From Lichina pygmaea (Eukaryota > Ascomycota > Lichinomycetes > Lichinales > Lichinaceae), in NCBI GenBank assembly GCA_963422465.1, contig OY730172.1, positions 2,356,001 through 2,420,000 on the forward strand: a stretch of 64,000 nt of DNA. Direction: 5' to 3'. Shown in pieces: positions 11,298 through 22,276 of this stretch. The stretch's first letter is position 1; every line of letters starts with the position of its first letter. A program made the position numbers and the translations under genes. The notes under the pieces are model-generated. The model saw nothing but the letters and a program-made list of their open reading frames with translations. It was not told the DNA's origin and searched no databases.

Positions 11298-14264
11298 TCA
11301 GCGAGCGCTATATGCACCGCTCACAAGCCTCCGAAGGACAGGAACCTCGTTCCAGGATTGATTGGCGTTCGCGGTGGCGGATTCGTCGGCGAAAGGATCG
11401 TCTTGTGTCCCGGTGGTGGTGGCCGAGGTCTCCGCAGAGGATGTCACCCTCAGCTGGCTCAGACCGAGTCGGCTGCCGGCTCCGGCATTATCATCACCGG
11501 TTATCTCCCATCGGGCTTCGGCCGAGCCTGGCTTGGCCTCGGTCTCGGTGGAGAACCGTGCTAGGAGCTTCGACGCCGGTGCTCCAGCCTCAAGAGTGAC
11601 GTCGCCAAGTTTCCAGTATATCAAAGGCTTCTCCTTCGAGAAGGTGCCGACGGGCTTCGACTGGCAAGCCGTCGCCCTGCTACCCTCCAGGTGGATGATG
11701 AAGGTCACGTGGTGAAGCGTCAGTTTCGTTGAGGGAGAGATGGCGAACGCAGGGTTCAAAGAGTAGTGTAGGATCACAGACGCCTGATGCGGCTCGATCT
11801 TCCATGCCGGGGCCAGGATGATTGGGGCACGAGCGGCAAGGTTCGTGTCGTCCAAGTGGACCTGGTATCTGAAAGCCACCGCGGTGCGAGCGAGGCTGCT
11901 GAGCTTTACCGTGTACTCTCCGGCCTTGTCGGGAATAGGTGCGACGGTGGCTGGGTTATGGGCGACCTTCTCGAGAAGGTGGAAGTTCCCCAGGCGGACA
12001 TGCTCCAACTCCGAGGGCGCCGTTGCATCCTGCGCATTGTAGGCAAGAGCCATCTCGCCCGTGATGGTTGTCTTGACGACTTGCCCTTGGCTGAACGAAG
12101 CGCTGACGGCCTCGACGACGGAAGAGTTGAAGCCGGGCGACGTCATCTCCGGGTGCTTTACGCTCTTCGCCCCTGCGGCACTACCGAGCGACTTCGAGGA
12201 GCGTACGGATTGGGCGTCCGAGCCGATCGGTTCATCGGCTGGAAACGTGGCTGCCTTGGTCGCTTTCGCAAAGGTTGGTACCATAGGCGACTCGCTAGTA
12301 GCAACATCGGAGAACTGTGAGGTCGGGACGAAGATGGTGTTGCGAACATCCCGTCGGCCTCGCGACGTTCCGTTTCGTCGAGCGGGTCCAGCTTGCTGTG
12401 GAGCAGTCAGTCGTCTGGCCATCACCCCCACAACCGATTCGACGTACGGATCGCAGGGCGCTCGCCACGCTCGCCATCGCAGCCTCGGCGGCTCCATCTT
12501 CCTCCTCCCTGATGGGCGTGCTACGGATGTCCAGCTTTATGGGATTTTGCGCGCTTTCAACCGTAGCACATCAGATCGAATGTCTAGCGCGAGCCTGACG
12601 GCTGCGGGCGACACTCACCTTGCAGCCTCTTGCTCGGCCTGAGATATGGGATCCAACATCACGGGGGGCGGTCTGGAAGCTGGGGATTCGTCCTGGGGCC
12701 CCCATCAGCAATCTTTCACCTTACCATCTACCGGTGACTTATGCAAACGGACCTGCTGGGGAGCGGAATGGACGGTCGGTGTTTCGTTCTGTAACGACCT
12801 ATCGAATGACGGCTGCGGCTGCGGCTGCGGCTGCGGCTCGAGTGAAGGCATACCGTTGACGGTGTTGGAAGGAGCTGCGGCACCACCGGCGCTGGGCGTC
12901 GACGTGTCATCATGTATGCTTCGGGGAGTTTGAGGCTGATGAGAGTCTCGGCTCTGCGGCGGACTCTCCACCGTCGGTTGAAGGGCGCTGAACGATCTCT
13001 CGTTCGTGGGAGCGGTGGGGGTGGTTGCGAGCGGCGTAGTCATCGACGGGATGGGCGGGATCTCAGGCGCACTGGACTCCAGCGAAAGGTACCTCTCGCC
13101 CGATCGCTTTTCTGGAGACACTCCCCTCGAGGAACCCTTTCTCCGACCGAGGACGGTGCCCAGTCTCCTCAACCCGCTGCGTTTCTCCGGTCGGCTCTCA
13201 GGAACTGTATGCTGGTCAGATCGATCAAAAGTCTCCGTTGGCGAGTAACCAACCTGAGTCCGTTCGTTTTGCCGGAACGGATCGACCTGATATCTGGCTT
13301 GCGCGATCGTCTGGCGGGGCATTCGAGGGCGGGGGCGAGCCCACGCCGCCGGTCATCGTCCTGCTCCTTGGCCTCTCGAGTCGCGGCGTGCTCAACGGCG
13401 CTTTGGCCGCGAACGTCCGTATCTCATCTGCAGCCTCTACGTTGAGGAGCACGTTCAAGCAATCCTCGGCATGGGCGCGAATCTGCTCCACCCGATCGAG
13501 CTCGTGGGTCTGCAGTTGCGTCAGAACGTCGCGAAGGTGGTTGAGCCTCGCTTCGTCAACGGCCTGGAGGCTTTCAAAGACGTATGGTGCCTGGGAGATC
13601 CATTGCGAGGTGGCAGTTTCGATCTCGGAATTGGCGGACGCGACTTTCTCGGCCGAGGCCTTTGCGCCTTTCTTCTTCAGCTTCTCGGCCTTGTCGTTGG
13701 CGACGTCGATCTCCTTGGCGACGGCGGCGAGGTTGCCCTGAACGGTCGACAGGGCTTGCGTCTCGCGACTTTTCCGCATGAACTCCCTCAGCGCCTGGTC
13801 GACGTCCACTTCGACCCGTTGCGCGAATCTCTGATGAGCGATGGCCATCGACTCGGTGGCGTTGACGATCTTCGCCCAGGGCGCCATGAACACACTGATA
13901 CGCATGAACACTCGGTCTTCGGGAAGGTGCGACAGCTCATCTTACCCCATGTCCGAACTCTCGCCGGGAGGCTGCTTCCGCGCGAGCTTCCTTAGGCCTT
14001 GTGCATAGGCCTCTTCGACCTTCCGTCGCTCCTAAGCTGGTCATTAGCGTCGCCCTTCTTGCTTGGGAGACCAACGAGCGCACCTGGATCCATTCTGCGA
14101 TCTCCTGATTGATCCTTCCAGCCCGCTTCACTCGCTCGTTCAGGATCTCGACAGCTTGTGACGGCTTCAGCGTGTCCTTGAAGCCCGTCAGTCCGCGAGC
14201 CTTACGGAGACATGAGGTAGCCACGTACAAGTATGCCAGGGTATTCCTTGCGCGACAACTCCAT
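11298..14264 (-). CDS. SYP1: F-BAR/muHD endocytic adaptor (Syp1/FCHo family)
   Basis: Early-arriving endocytic protein that binds curved plasma membrane through its F-BAR domain and selects cargo or Ede1-type partners through its mu-homology domain. Eight inferred exons: 14264-14229, 14176-14084, 14031-13946, 13894-13254, 13204-12725, 12679-12619, 12553-12448 and 12395-11298. Introns are 45-65 nt and phases add up to 866 residues. The start MELSRKEYPGIL joins DTLKPSQAVEILNERVKRAG, EERRKVEEAYAQGLRKLAR and FMAPWAKIVNATESMA (F-BAR, about residues 1-260). A Pro/Ser-rich linker contains a PQPQPQPQ run. SRGRRDVRNTIFVP leads into the muHD (about 510-866), ending VPVLRRLVSGAYSAR. Family hallmarks are clear at both ends. 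Divergent partner is CSK1, 519 bp away. Confidence 0.9.
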
Positions 14265-14783
14265 GGTGATGGAGGAGTGAGAGATCCAGATCAAGTGATG
14301 TCGCGCACGATCATGAAGACAAGTAGTTCCCGTGAGGCTGTCATAGCCGTACGAGCATGACAGCCAGCGTGATTGCGTAATATGAAGAACCGGAGATGTC
14401 CGTTTTCAGCCAGGCAAGGCCCGCGCTAGCGAGATGAATATCGTCGGTACGGAGTAGTCCTGCTGCTGTTCCCACAACGATCACGGTCAACCTGATGCTT
14501 CGGCCAAAGAGGCAATACATGTAAAGCCCCGACTGGCTTCTTCGCCATTGAACCTTACCATGGCGGCTTCCTCGCCAAGCTGGCGAAGCAACATTGGCTT
14601 CTCCGATCGGCTGGCGCTGACCAGAAAAATGCATGTCCTGGCCCGCATCGGTGAATCCATCCCAATGACGATACCCGTTAGAGATCCCATACACATGGTA
14701 CGGTGGTACGTAAGTACACGCACGAATCTCGGCTTACAAAATTCGTGTCTAGAGCGGACGCGTATCAAAAGGCACATCTCGAG

Positions 14784-16085
14784 ATGAGCCCTTCTGGAGC
14801 TCTAAGACAAGCTAGGTCGATAGAGGATCAGTCCTTCAAGTTCTCCGTCTCACGGGTATGTAGCGAGTTGTGTATCCCTTTCCAGCTATGTTCCTGGTCG
14901 ACTGATGGCTTTGACAGGACGATCACGAGTCCCGCTGCTTGGCCACGGTGGAAGAGCTCCGACAGCTAGCTCTGAGCACAGATCTGAATAGAGTTCCAGT
15001 GTGCCCATCTACAGATCGGAATGACCATCGAGAGGATGATGACGCTGTGGCTGCTGACATCGGCCCCTACACCAACGTCCGGCACCACGCAGATGGATTG
15101 TTCTCGAATGTCTACAGGGCGCAAGGCCCAACGGGGGAGGTCGTGGCGCTGAAGGTGACGATCCCACCTCTGATGGTGGCACCTCACGATTCCGAGCGTG
15201 AAGCAAGGATTCTTGCTTCGCTACACCACCCTCATGTCATTCCCCTTCTGGAAACGTTGAAGCTTCCAGGAAGCAAGTTTGCCTTGGTGTTTCCCTTTCG
15301 GTCCACAGATCTGGGGCGGCTGCTGCGAGCAGGGCCGCCGCTGTCTGAGACGCAGGCAAAATCTGTGTTGTACGACCTGTTCGACGGACTGGAGCACTTG
15401 CATTCCCGGGGCATCATCCATCGAGACGTCAAGGCGTCGAACGTGCTCCTGGACGGCCTACCTGGGAAGGCTTATCTAGCCGATTTCGGGATCGCGTGGT
15501 CTCCCAACGACAAGGCCTCCGAGCCCGGTGACACCAAGATTACAGATGTTGGAACGACATCTTATCGCCCGCCTGAGCTACTCTTCGGCCACAGAGCATA
15601 CGGCGAGAAGCTGGATATCTGGGCCGCGGGCTGCGTGGTGGCCGAAGCGGTTGGTTCGTTGCAGGACCCGCTGTTCGCCTCCGGTCCTGTGGGCAGTGAA
15701 CTGGCACTGATACGGTCCATTTTCACGACCCTTGGGACCCCAGACGAACAGAGCTGGCCGGTATGTCTCCGGTCTACTCTACCTAGGGCATGAGACCGGT
15801 TTCGGCTGAATGCAATCCTATCATAGGAGGCTGTCCGTTTTCCGGACTGGGGTAAGATGACCTTCCACAAATATCCTCCGACCCCGTGGTCGAAGATTCT
15901 CCCGAGTGCTTCCGACGCCGCCCAAGACTTGGTCAGCCAGCTCGTCTGCTTCGAGAGCAGCGCCCGATTGACGGCCGCTCAGGTAAGCCGTCACGTAAGC
16001 TTTGCGGCATGTCCCGATCGGTTGCTCACACCAGCAACAGGCAAAGTCACATGTCTTCTTCTCTGACCTACGGCGGGGATGGTAA
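14784..16085 (+). CDS. CSK1: CDK-activating-kinase kinase, Csk1-like Ser/Thr kinase
   Basis: Kinase related to fission yeast Csk1, which phosphorylates the TFIIH/CAK kinase Mcs6 and Cdc2. Inferred exons 14784-14855, 14918-15760, 15827-15982 and 16041-16085 give 371 residues; the two 5' exons are joined by a 62-nt intron with a CTGAT branch. Visible motifs: a degenerate glycine loop (HADGLFSNVYRA), VALKV lysine, catalytic HRDVKASNVLLD, AYLADFGIAWS, activation segment DVGTTSYRPPELLFGHRAYG, IWAAGCVVAE, then TLGTPDEQSWPE and PDWGKMTFHKYPPTPWSKILPS. The last stretches closely resemble S. pombe Csk1 as I know it. No PSTAIRE helix is seen; the equivalent is SEREARILAS, as expected for a non-cyclin-type kinase. 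Its stop lies 69 bp from the RAD3 stop, tail-to-tail. Confidence 0.82.
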
Positions 16086-16154
16086 CGTACTGTACTTTAC
16101 GTGCCGGCCGACATTCGGTGGGGAGAGGAGGACAATGGAGTAGAGAACACGGCG

Positions 16155-19135
16155 TCAAACGTCAAGTTCCATCATCACGGCGTCGTAGTCTTCGCCGTCG
16201 TACTCGTCGTCAAGCTCGTCTCCGGCTCCTTGTCGTGCCCCGTGCGGGGCATGATCCTGGGCCCGCACAATCTGCCTTTCGCGCTCCGTCTTCTGCCGGT
16301 GCTCTTCCAGGTCCTTGAGGCTCCAGGTGCTGATCCCTTCCTGATCGCGGGCCCTGAACGGTTGTGCCATCGTGCGCAGGAACTTCTTGGCGCTGGCGAC
16401 GGTCATGTCGGTGCTGAGGTTGGTGTCGCTGTCCAGGAGAGCCTGGTTGATCCACTTGGGTAGCTGGGTACGTTTCTTCTGGAAGCGGCGGTCCGCGAGG
16501 ACCATGATGCCGTAGTCGTCTTTCCCGCGCAGCACTCGCCCGAGGCACTGCGCCGCGTGACGCATGGCATCGAAGGATAGGAAATCGTTCTCCCTGATGC
16601 GGTAGTTCTCGCGCAAGAACTCCAGGCGAGCCTTGAGAATGCGAGATTCGGTGTACTGGAAGGGCACGCCGATGCACAAGACGGCCCGTCCGTAGTGGTG
16701 GTCGAAGTCGATCCCCTCGGACACCTTCCCTCGGGCGACGCAGAGCAGGACCGCGCCGCGGCCGTTGCAGCATGCATTCCGGTACGTCTCAAGCGCCAGA
16801 GATGTTTCTTGGCTGTCGGGGGTCTCGACGAGGAGCAATTTGTACTTCCAAATCTCGTCGAGAATGCCCTTCTTAGACGTTAGCAGCCCCCCTCCCGATG
16901 TTGTAGACACTGGTCAACGTCAGTCTTTAGACGTACCATGCCTTGCCACATGCTGATGATGGATTCCATGTACAAGTAGCTTGGGAAGAAGACGACGACG
17001 CCGTCGGGGGTGATCTTGGAGAACTCCGTGACGAGATGGCCGTAGTTCCGCACGACGCTGGGCTCGTTGCGGATCTGGAAGCCCGAGCTGATGGCGACCT
17101 GGTCGCTCCCTCTGGTAACGACCATCGGCAAGAAAGAACGCCGCGCGAGCGTCATGCTGTACGACTCCTGTACCACCGTCGTGAAGCCGAGCATCTTCGG
17201 GTACATCTCCAAAGGCGAGATGGTCCCCGACGTGATGATGACGGAGCTGAAGCGATCGAACACGGGCTTGATGGCGATGGCCGCATCGAGACACGTGAAG
17301 TGCAAGACCGGATTCGGGACGGTGGCGGTATCGGATTCGTATGGCTCGAGTATGAGGAGGAAGCCTGTGTCATACGTGGCCACCAAGGTGGCAAAGGTAG
17401 CAACCTCTTGGAGAGGTTGGTAATCCTCGATGTTCGTAAGCTCCAGCGTCCGAACCAGGGATGTCAATCGTTCGGCACAGAATCTAAGGCAGAACATGTC
17501 AATCGAGCCTTGACATTCAACGGTATGAACCGTACCGTAGCGGCTTCTTTTCGATGAAAGTCAGATCCTTCAGATGTTGGAGAAAAGATGGTGGAGTCTC
17601 TGAGATGACGTGCAGCACTTTCATCCGGGTCTGTGAGGCGATTAGTCCAGCAGCCGTTTGACATCGGATTCGGCCGTCACCTTTAGATATTCGATGAATC
17701 GTTTCAAGAACGTGGTGAAATGCTCGGCTCGGCGTATGTTCCCCGGGACCGCTTCTTTCAGCAGGTCATCAGGTAGTGCTGGTTCTTGCTTAGCCCAGTA
17801 CATCATCATAAAGCGGGCATGTGCTGAAGTACCAGGATTCGCCATGAACGCATCTTCGGCTCTTGCCTCGTCGGCCTCTCTTAAGCCGTCGACGAGCTTC
17901 TCATACTCGCTCTGGAGCTTCTGCGCGTCCGATTCTTTCAACTGGGTGATCTTGCGCTCGAGATTGTTGGCGCCTCTTGTCGCCTTGCGAAGAGAGTCCT
18001 CCGTGATATCGATGCTCAGGGACTCGATGCAGACGTTGTCGATGTTGTGCGCCTCGTCGAAGACGACTATACAATCCTTCGAGAGCTCCTTGGACACTCG
18101 TTCGGCAATCTTCGGGTCCAGCAGGTAGTGGTACGAGTAGATGATAACGTTGCAGAAAGGCATCTGATGCTCAGTTATTGCTGGTTGGTTTTAGATGCAT
18201 TAATTTGAACGTCCTCACCATCCTCCGAGCACTGAAATAAGGGCACTGTTTCTGCTTCTCGCCATACCTGAGCATGTCGTCCAGAGTCCACACCCCAGGC
18301 GGGAGAAGATTATTTGGTTCAAGAAGGTCAAGGTTCTATGCAGTGTCAACTTGGTCGATTTGAACGTGCCATTCGAGCACGCACATCATGGTAGATGCAG
18401 ACTTCCACGTCCTCTCCTCGCTCTTTCTTTTCCTTGACAAAGCCGGCTGTGAGACTTCGGCATCGAGCGTCGACCACGGATCCGCTCTTCTCCCTCCGGA
18501 CAGAAGGATGCAAGCACAGGTTCTTTCGGCTGGTCAAGCCAAGGCCTCGAAACTCTTCTTCTCCTCCGAGCTGCTCGGATCTATATTTCATAAGTGCCGC
18601 AAGCTCTGCCAGAGCCTTCTCAATCTCGGACATTGTCCCTAGATCGAAGCAGCGTAAGAAGAAATCGGATGCACATATTACTGCATCACTCACGTGAGCA
18701 ATAGATCAGCTTTCGATGTTCCGGATAGTGCATTTGATAAGCAATAATCAGAGATAGAAGTGACACGGTCTTTCCTGTCCCAGAGGGCATTTCCAAAACG
18801 CAGTGACCACCAGCATCGAGAGTGCCTATGCCTTGTCAACTTCTTTGAGAAACATCAACATGAAGAATCTGACACACGTTTGAGATCACACATATAACTG
18901 ACAGAACCCACATGAAGTTAGCTTCAGTAGTTGTCATCGCCCAATGGACACCCACGCGTATTGTTCTATCGTGTTTATGTTAACGATACACATCATCATG
19001 GTTGTGTAGCCACGGTGGACGTACCTGGATATATCCTTGGATATGGGAACAGTATTGGAAGGTCGCTGGGCCTTTTAGCTGTAGTTCTCCTGCGCACACA
19101 TCCGAAGGTGTTCTGTACTCAATATCAAACTTCAT
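16155..19135 (-). CDS. RAD3: TFIIH 5'-3' DNA helicase Rad3/XPD
   Basis: ATP-dependent Fe-S helicase of TFIIH, opening DNA in nucleotide excision repair and bridging core TFIIH to CAK. Eleven inferred exons (19135-19119, 19065-19025, 18965-18956, 18897-18878, 18825-18694, 18638-18385, 18335-18219, 18163-17681, 17630-17536, 17483-16937, 16868-16155) sum to 809 residues. Exons 1-4 are 17, 41, 10 and 20 nt; joined they read [20 protein letters not shown] then QYAYMCDLKRTLDAGG, matching Rad3 exactly where expected. Walker A is [13 protein letters not shown]. Fe-S cysteines fall in [20 protein letters not shown] and CPYFSARRM. Walker B is FDEAHNID. Motif VI region reads [16 protein letters not shown]. 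The acidic C-terminus ends VMMELDV. An EYDGEDYDA tail lengthens it slightly over yeast (778). Confidence 0.95.
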
Positions 19136-19361
19136 CGTGAGGTGTTTTGCCCAAGGCAGATGATGGTTCTATGTCTGGGTCGATGGTGGACGAAGTTGTA
19201 CGGATTAATCGTGATCGCGGCTTCTTCGGATGGTCAGAACAAGGTAGACCAAGCCGACATTGAGAAAATCCTGCTATATTGGAACGTAACAAGATGTAGC
19301 CGTGGTAGCATGGAGGAATGCAATGTCGTAATTAAGAGCAGCGAGGCATTCGATTGAGCCA

Positions 19362-19602
19362 TACCCGTGCCCATGGGGGGCAATACCCCCCTCCTCCCGC
19401 CCCTTCGGTATGTCCGGAACACCCCCTCCTCCGTAGGGGGTGTCTATCACCGGTACCGGTACGATACTATCACCGGTCCAATACATTTTCTGGATAGAGT
19501 CAACTGCAATACACATAACTCCACAACAAAGCGACTAAATAGAAATGTAAGTGGCTAGTTTGATTCCTCTACATCTCTTCTACAATCTGTGAAGACCTAG
19601 GC
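19362..19602. repeat. Left terminal inverted repeat of the TIR element
   Basis: Starts TACCCGTGCCCATGGG. It includes a small internal palindrome (CACCCCCTCC...AGGGGGTG) and a CACCGGTACCGGTACGATAC stretch. It matches the reverse complement of 21658-21893 with scattered substitutions and a few indels; for example, the left arm has an extra CGGTAC unit. Confidence 0.85.
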
Positions 19603-21891
19603 TTCTCTAGATTTTTGTGGCATTACTGAGAAGTTACAGTAGTTATCGCTCAAGGGTAGATTCCCAGCAACATCAATTTTATAACACTTATAACTCCACA
19701 ACCAGATAGACAAGGCCTGCGACGACTCAAACCTCCACGCGGTGCAGGCTGGGAACCTCGGGGCAGCGATGGCAGGCAGTCTCCCAAGCTGCTTGTAGTC
19801 GCTGCACCGAGAGCTAATTGAGTCACCGGTCGAGCTGCTGGTGCCCGTGGAGCGACGGGCCCCCGGAGGTGTCGCGCAGGCACCCTGGACGCCCCCGTGA
19901 AGCAACATCAGCAGAACAGAGGACTGCGACCAAACTGGTTATGAAAACCAACCGACGGATGTCTACCGTGTACGCTACGGGCCGAAGCCAGCCCTGCAGC
20001 TGGTGGATGTGAAGTCTAGGCATCCGACAGGGCACCTCTGGAGTAGTCGAGAGGAGTTCTCATCGCACACCCCCCTTCTAGCAGAGTCTCTAGCAGCTAA
20101 TGCATCGAGGATCTTGTTCTAGGAGGGGAGCGATATCTGCACCGCGGCATTGTTAATCGAACGGGGAATGCGTGTTCAAGAAGGCGAGCAGGCAGCCCGG
20201 AGGAAGCCCGCCGCTCCAGTGCCTAAGGGCCGTGTGATAGCCAAAGTGCTGGCTTGATGGTTTTGCCTAAGGCCCTGCCACGGGTTCCCTTCAGACTGCC
20301 TGCGGACCGGGGCCGGGGCACTGGAGATTCTCTGTTCAGAGGTTCTCCGTTCAGAGGTTCTCCGGTGGGTCACCACGTACAACCGGGGCCCCACAGGCGA
20401 CAGCGGGCAGATTGAGACTCCTCCCTACTTGGTTAGTGGGCTGGAAAGGCGGTCCTGCAGGTGCTGGCATGGCCTGCAGGGTCCGTAGAGCCTGCGAGGC
20501 ATGGTCGGCCTCTGTACGAGAGATCTACAGAGGTAACGCGAAACAGCGAGAGCTGCGGGGCGTGGCATATAATGGCAGTGACGGCAGTAGGGTCTGGGCC
20601 TACTTCGAGACTGTCTATATGGCCCGAGAGGACGGAAGCGCATGCCGGTCCGTACAGAGTGCAGGCTCAGGCTGCAAATGACGGGCTCAAGGAGCAAACT
20701 ACAGTTGGAGCGTGGGCTCCGGGCTGGCAACCCGGCGCTCCGAAGCAGGACCTAGAGGTGAGCGTACACGGCGGAGCGCAAAAGGCCTCGGGACTGCGGG
20801 GAAGCGTGGCAGAGACCCTGCACGGGATGTCGACTCTGCGCTATGCCTTGGCATAGCTCAACTGTGGCCAGCAAGATGCCGTACCGGTCTGCCCTCCGGC
20901 TACACGCCGGCCTCTCGAAGGCGCAGAGCAGTATTCTGACACAGGTCCGCACAGGCAAGATTGGACTGGCGGCGTTCCTCTGCAAGCGACGGGTACCTGG
21001 CTTCCCCACACCGGCGTGCAGCTGTGGAGCGCCGTGGGAGACAGCCAAACACGTGGCTCTAGACTGACCACGCCTTCTCCGAGCGCGGCGAAGCCTGTAT
21101 CTAGCGGCCGCGACCACTGACTACCAGGCTTTGACATCCCGACCACGGCCCGCCGCCGCCCTCACAGCGTGGATCCTCCGACAAGGCATTCTCCCCCAGT
21201 CCTCCTGGGCTCAGGAGCAGCTGGAAGCTGGCTGCTAGCCAGCCACCCCCCATGTTCTACAGCATCTCGACAGGATAGTGCTGGCCAGGCACTGCAGAAG
21301 GAGGTTTTTCACCCTAGCAGGCCTAGGGTTTTCCTTGCTTGATCTTCATAGCTGACCCAGCATAGTCTAGATAACTAGCACTAGAATGGAGTAGGAATAC
21401 CAATTACCAATTACCAACCAGATAGACAACCCATGATTTTTATGTGCCCATCTGATTCTCCTGCTCTTTTACTATCATTCCTGAGGCTACAAGCCTTTCT
21501 TGATCTTGCTGGCGTTGTTGAGTAGCTGCTGTAGCTACTGTAACTACCTTAGCTACCATAGAAACTTGAGTTGCTCGCTTCACTTCTCTCAGATATGTGC
21601 ACTTTTCATCACTCCTTCTTGGTTTATAGTTCTTCCACTACCATGGCTTGAGAAAAGGCCTACAACTTCAGAGATTATAGTGCAGAAGCAGGCGAATCAA
21701 ATAAGCCACCTACATTTCTATTCGGTGGTTGTGGTGTGGAGTTATATACATTGCAGTTGACCCTATCTACAAAATGTATTGGACCGGTGATAGTATCGTA
21801 CCGGTGATAGACACCCCCTACGGAGGAGGGGGTGTTCCGGACATACCGAAGGGGCGGGAGGAGGGGGGTATTGCCCCCCCATGGGCACGGG
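19364..21891. mobile_element. Inverted-repeat (TIR) DNA element, TA-flanked, interrupted by a LINE
   Basis: Both ends carry the same sequence in inverted orientation: left end 19362 onward (TACCCGTGCCCATGGGGGG...) and right end 21893 leftward. Each end is flanked by TA, consistent with TA target duplication as in Tc1/mariner-like or related cut-and-paste elements. The arms extend about 195 bp with high identity and about 240 bp with weaker similarity. No transposase reading frame is visible inside. Removing the nested LINE (19714-21414) and one copy of its target duplication leaves about 0.8 kb, so this is a non-autonomous, MITE-like or foldback element. Superfamily is not assigned. It sits between the RAD3 and LTN1 5' ends, so it lies in what may be their shared upstream region. 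Confidence 0.8.
19714..21414 (+). mobile_element. 5'-truncated LINE (Tad1-like non-LTR retrotransposon) fragment, copy 1
   Basis: A 1.7-kb insertion within the TIR element, bounded by a perfect 15-bp target-site duplication (CAACCAGATAGACAA at 19699-19713 and 21415-21429). Its 3' part encodes the ending typical of fungal LINE second ORFs: VRTGKIGLAAFLCKRRVPG followed by PACSCGAPWETAKHV (zinc-knuckle region) and, after a stop codon near 21066, PRLLRARRSLYLAAATTDY. The rest is in scattered frames with many stops, so the copy is dead. The 3' end reads CTAGAATGGAGTAGGAATAC followed by an ACCAATT-type short repeat tail. The Tad1 clade assignment rests on the family resemblance of the C-terminal motif. 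Confidence 0.75.
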
Positions 21892-21893
21892 TA
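21658..21893. repeat. Right terminal inverted repeat of the TIR element
   Basis: Inverted copy of 19362-19602, ending CCCATGGGCACGGGTA on plus. The outer 195 bp are near identical to the left arm. The inner 40 bp (around the CCTACAACTTCAGAGATTATAG stretch, given here only in part) are only loosely similar, so the arm edge is approximate. Confidence 0.82.
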
Positions 21894-22276
21894 AATGGAT
21901 ATCAACAGGCAAGACTTTTGATATAGGGCCGTATGATGTACGTAAGTAGTAGGGGCTCATATGAGCGAAGCATGATCACGTGAATGACGATGACAGTGAC
22001 TCAACCCTCTCACAGCATCAAGTTGCCTAGATGAGATAGTCGAAGGGATGCAACACAAACAAGACAATCCTAATGGGTGTGCGACTGTTGCTGCATAAGC
22101 AACGTTCCCGTTGGTCGCATTCGAGTTTTGCATGAAAAGAGGCCCTGCGGGTGTCAATGACAGGCTCTGTATGAAACGAAATCCTTCCCTCCCCACTTCA
22201 AGGGATTCCTTTTCAAAGTCGCGCCATATCAGCTGCAGCAAATATCAGGCCTACCAGGCACGTCGGGCTCGCAAGA

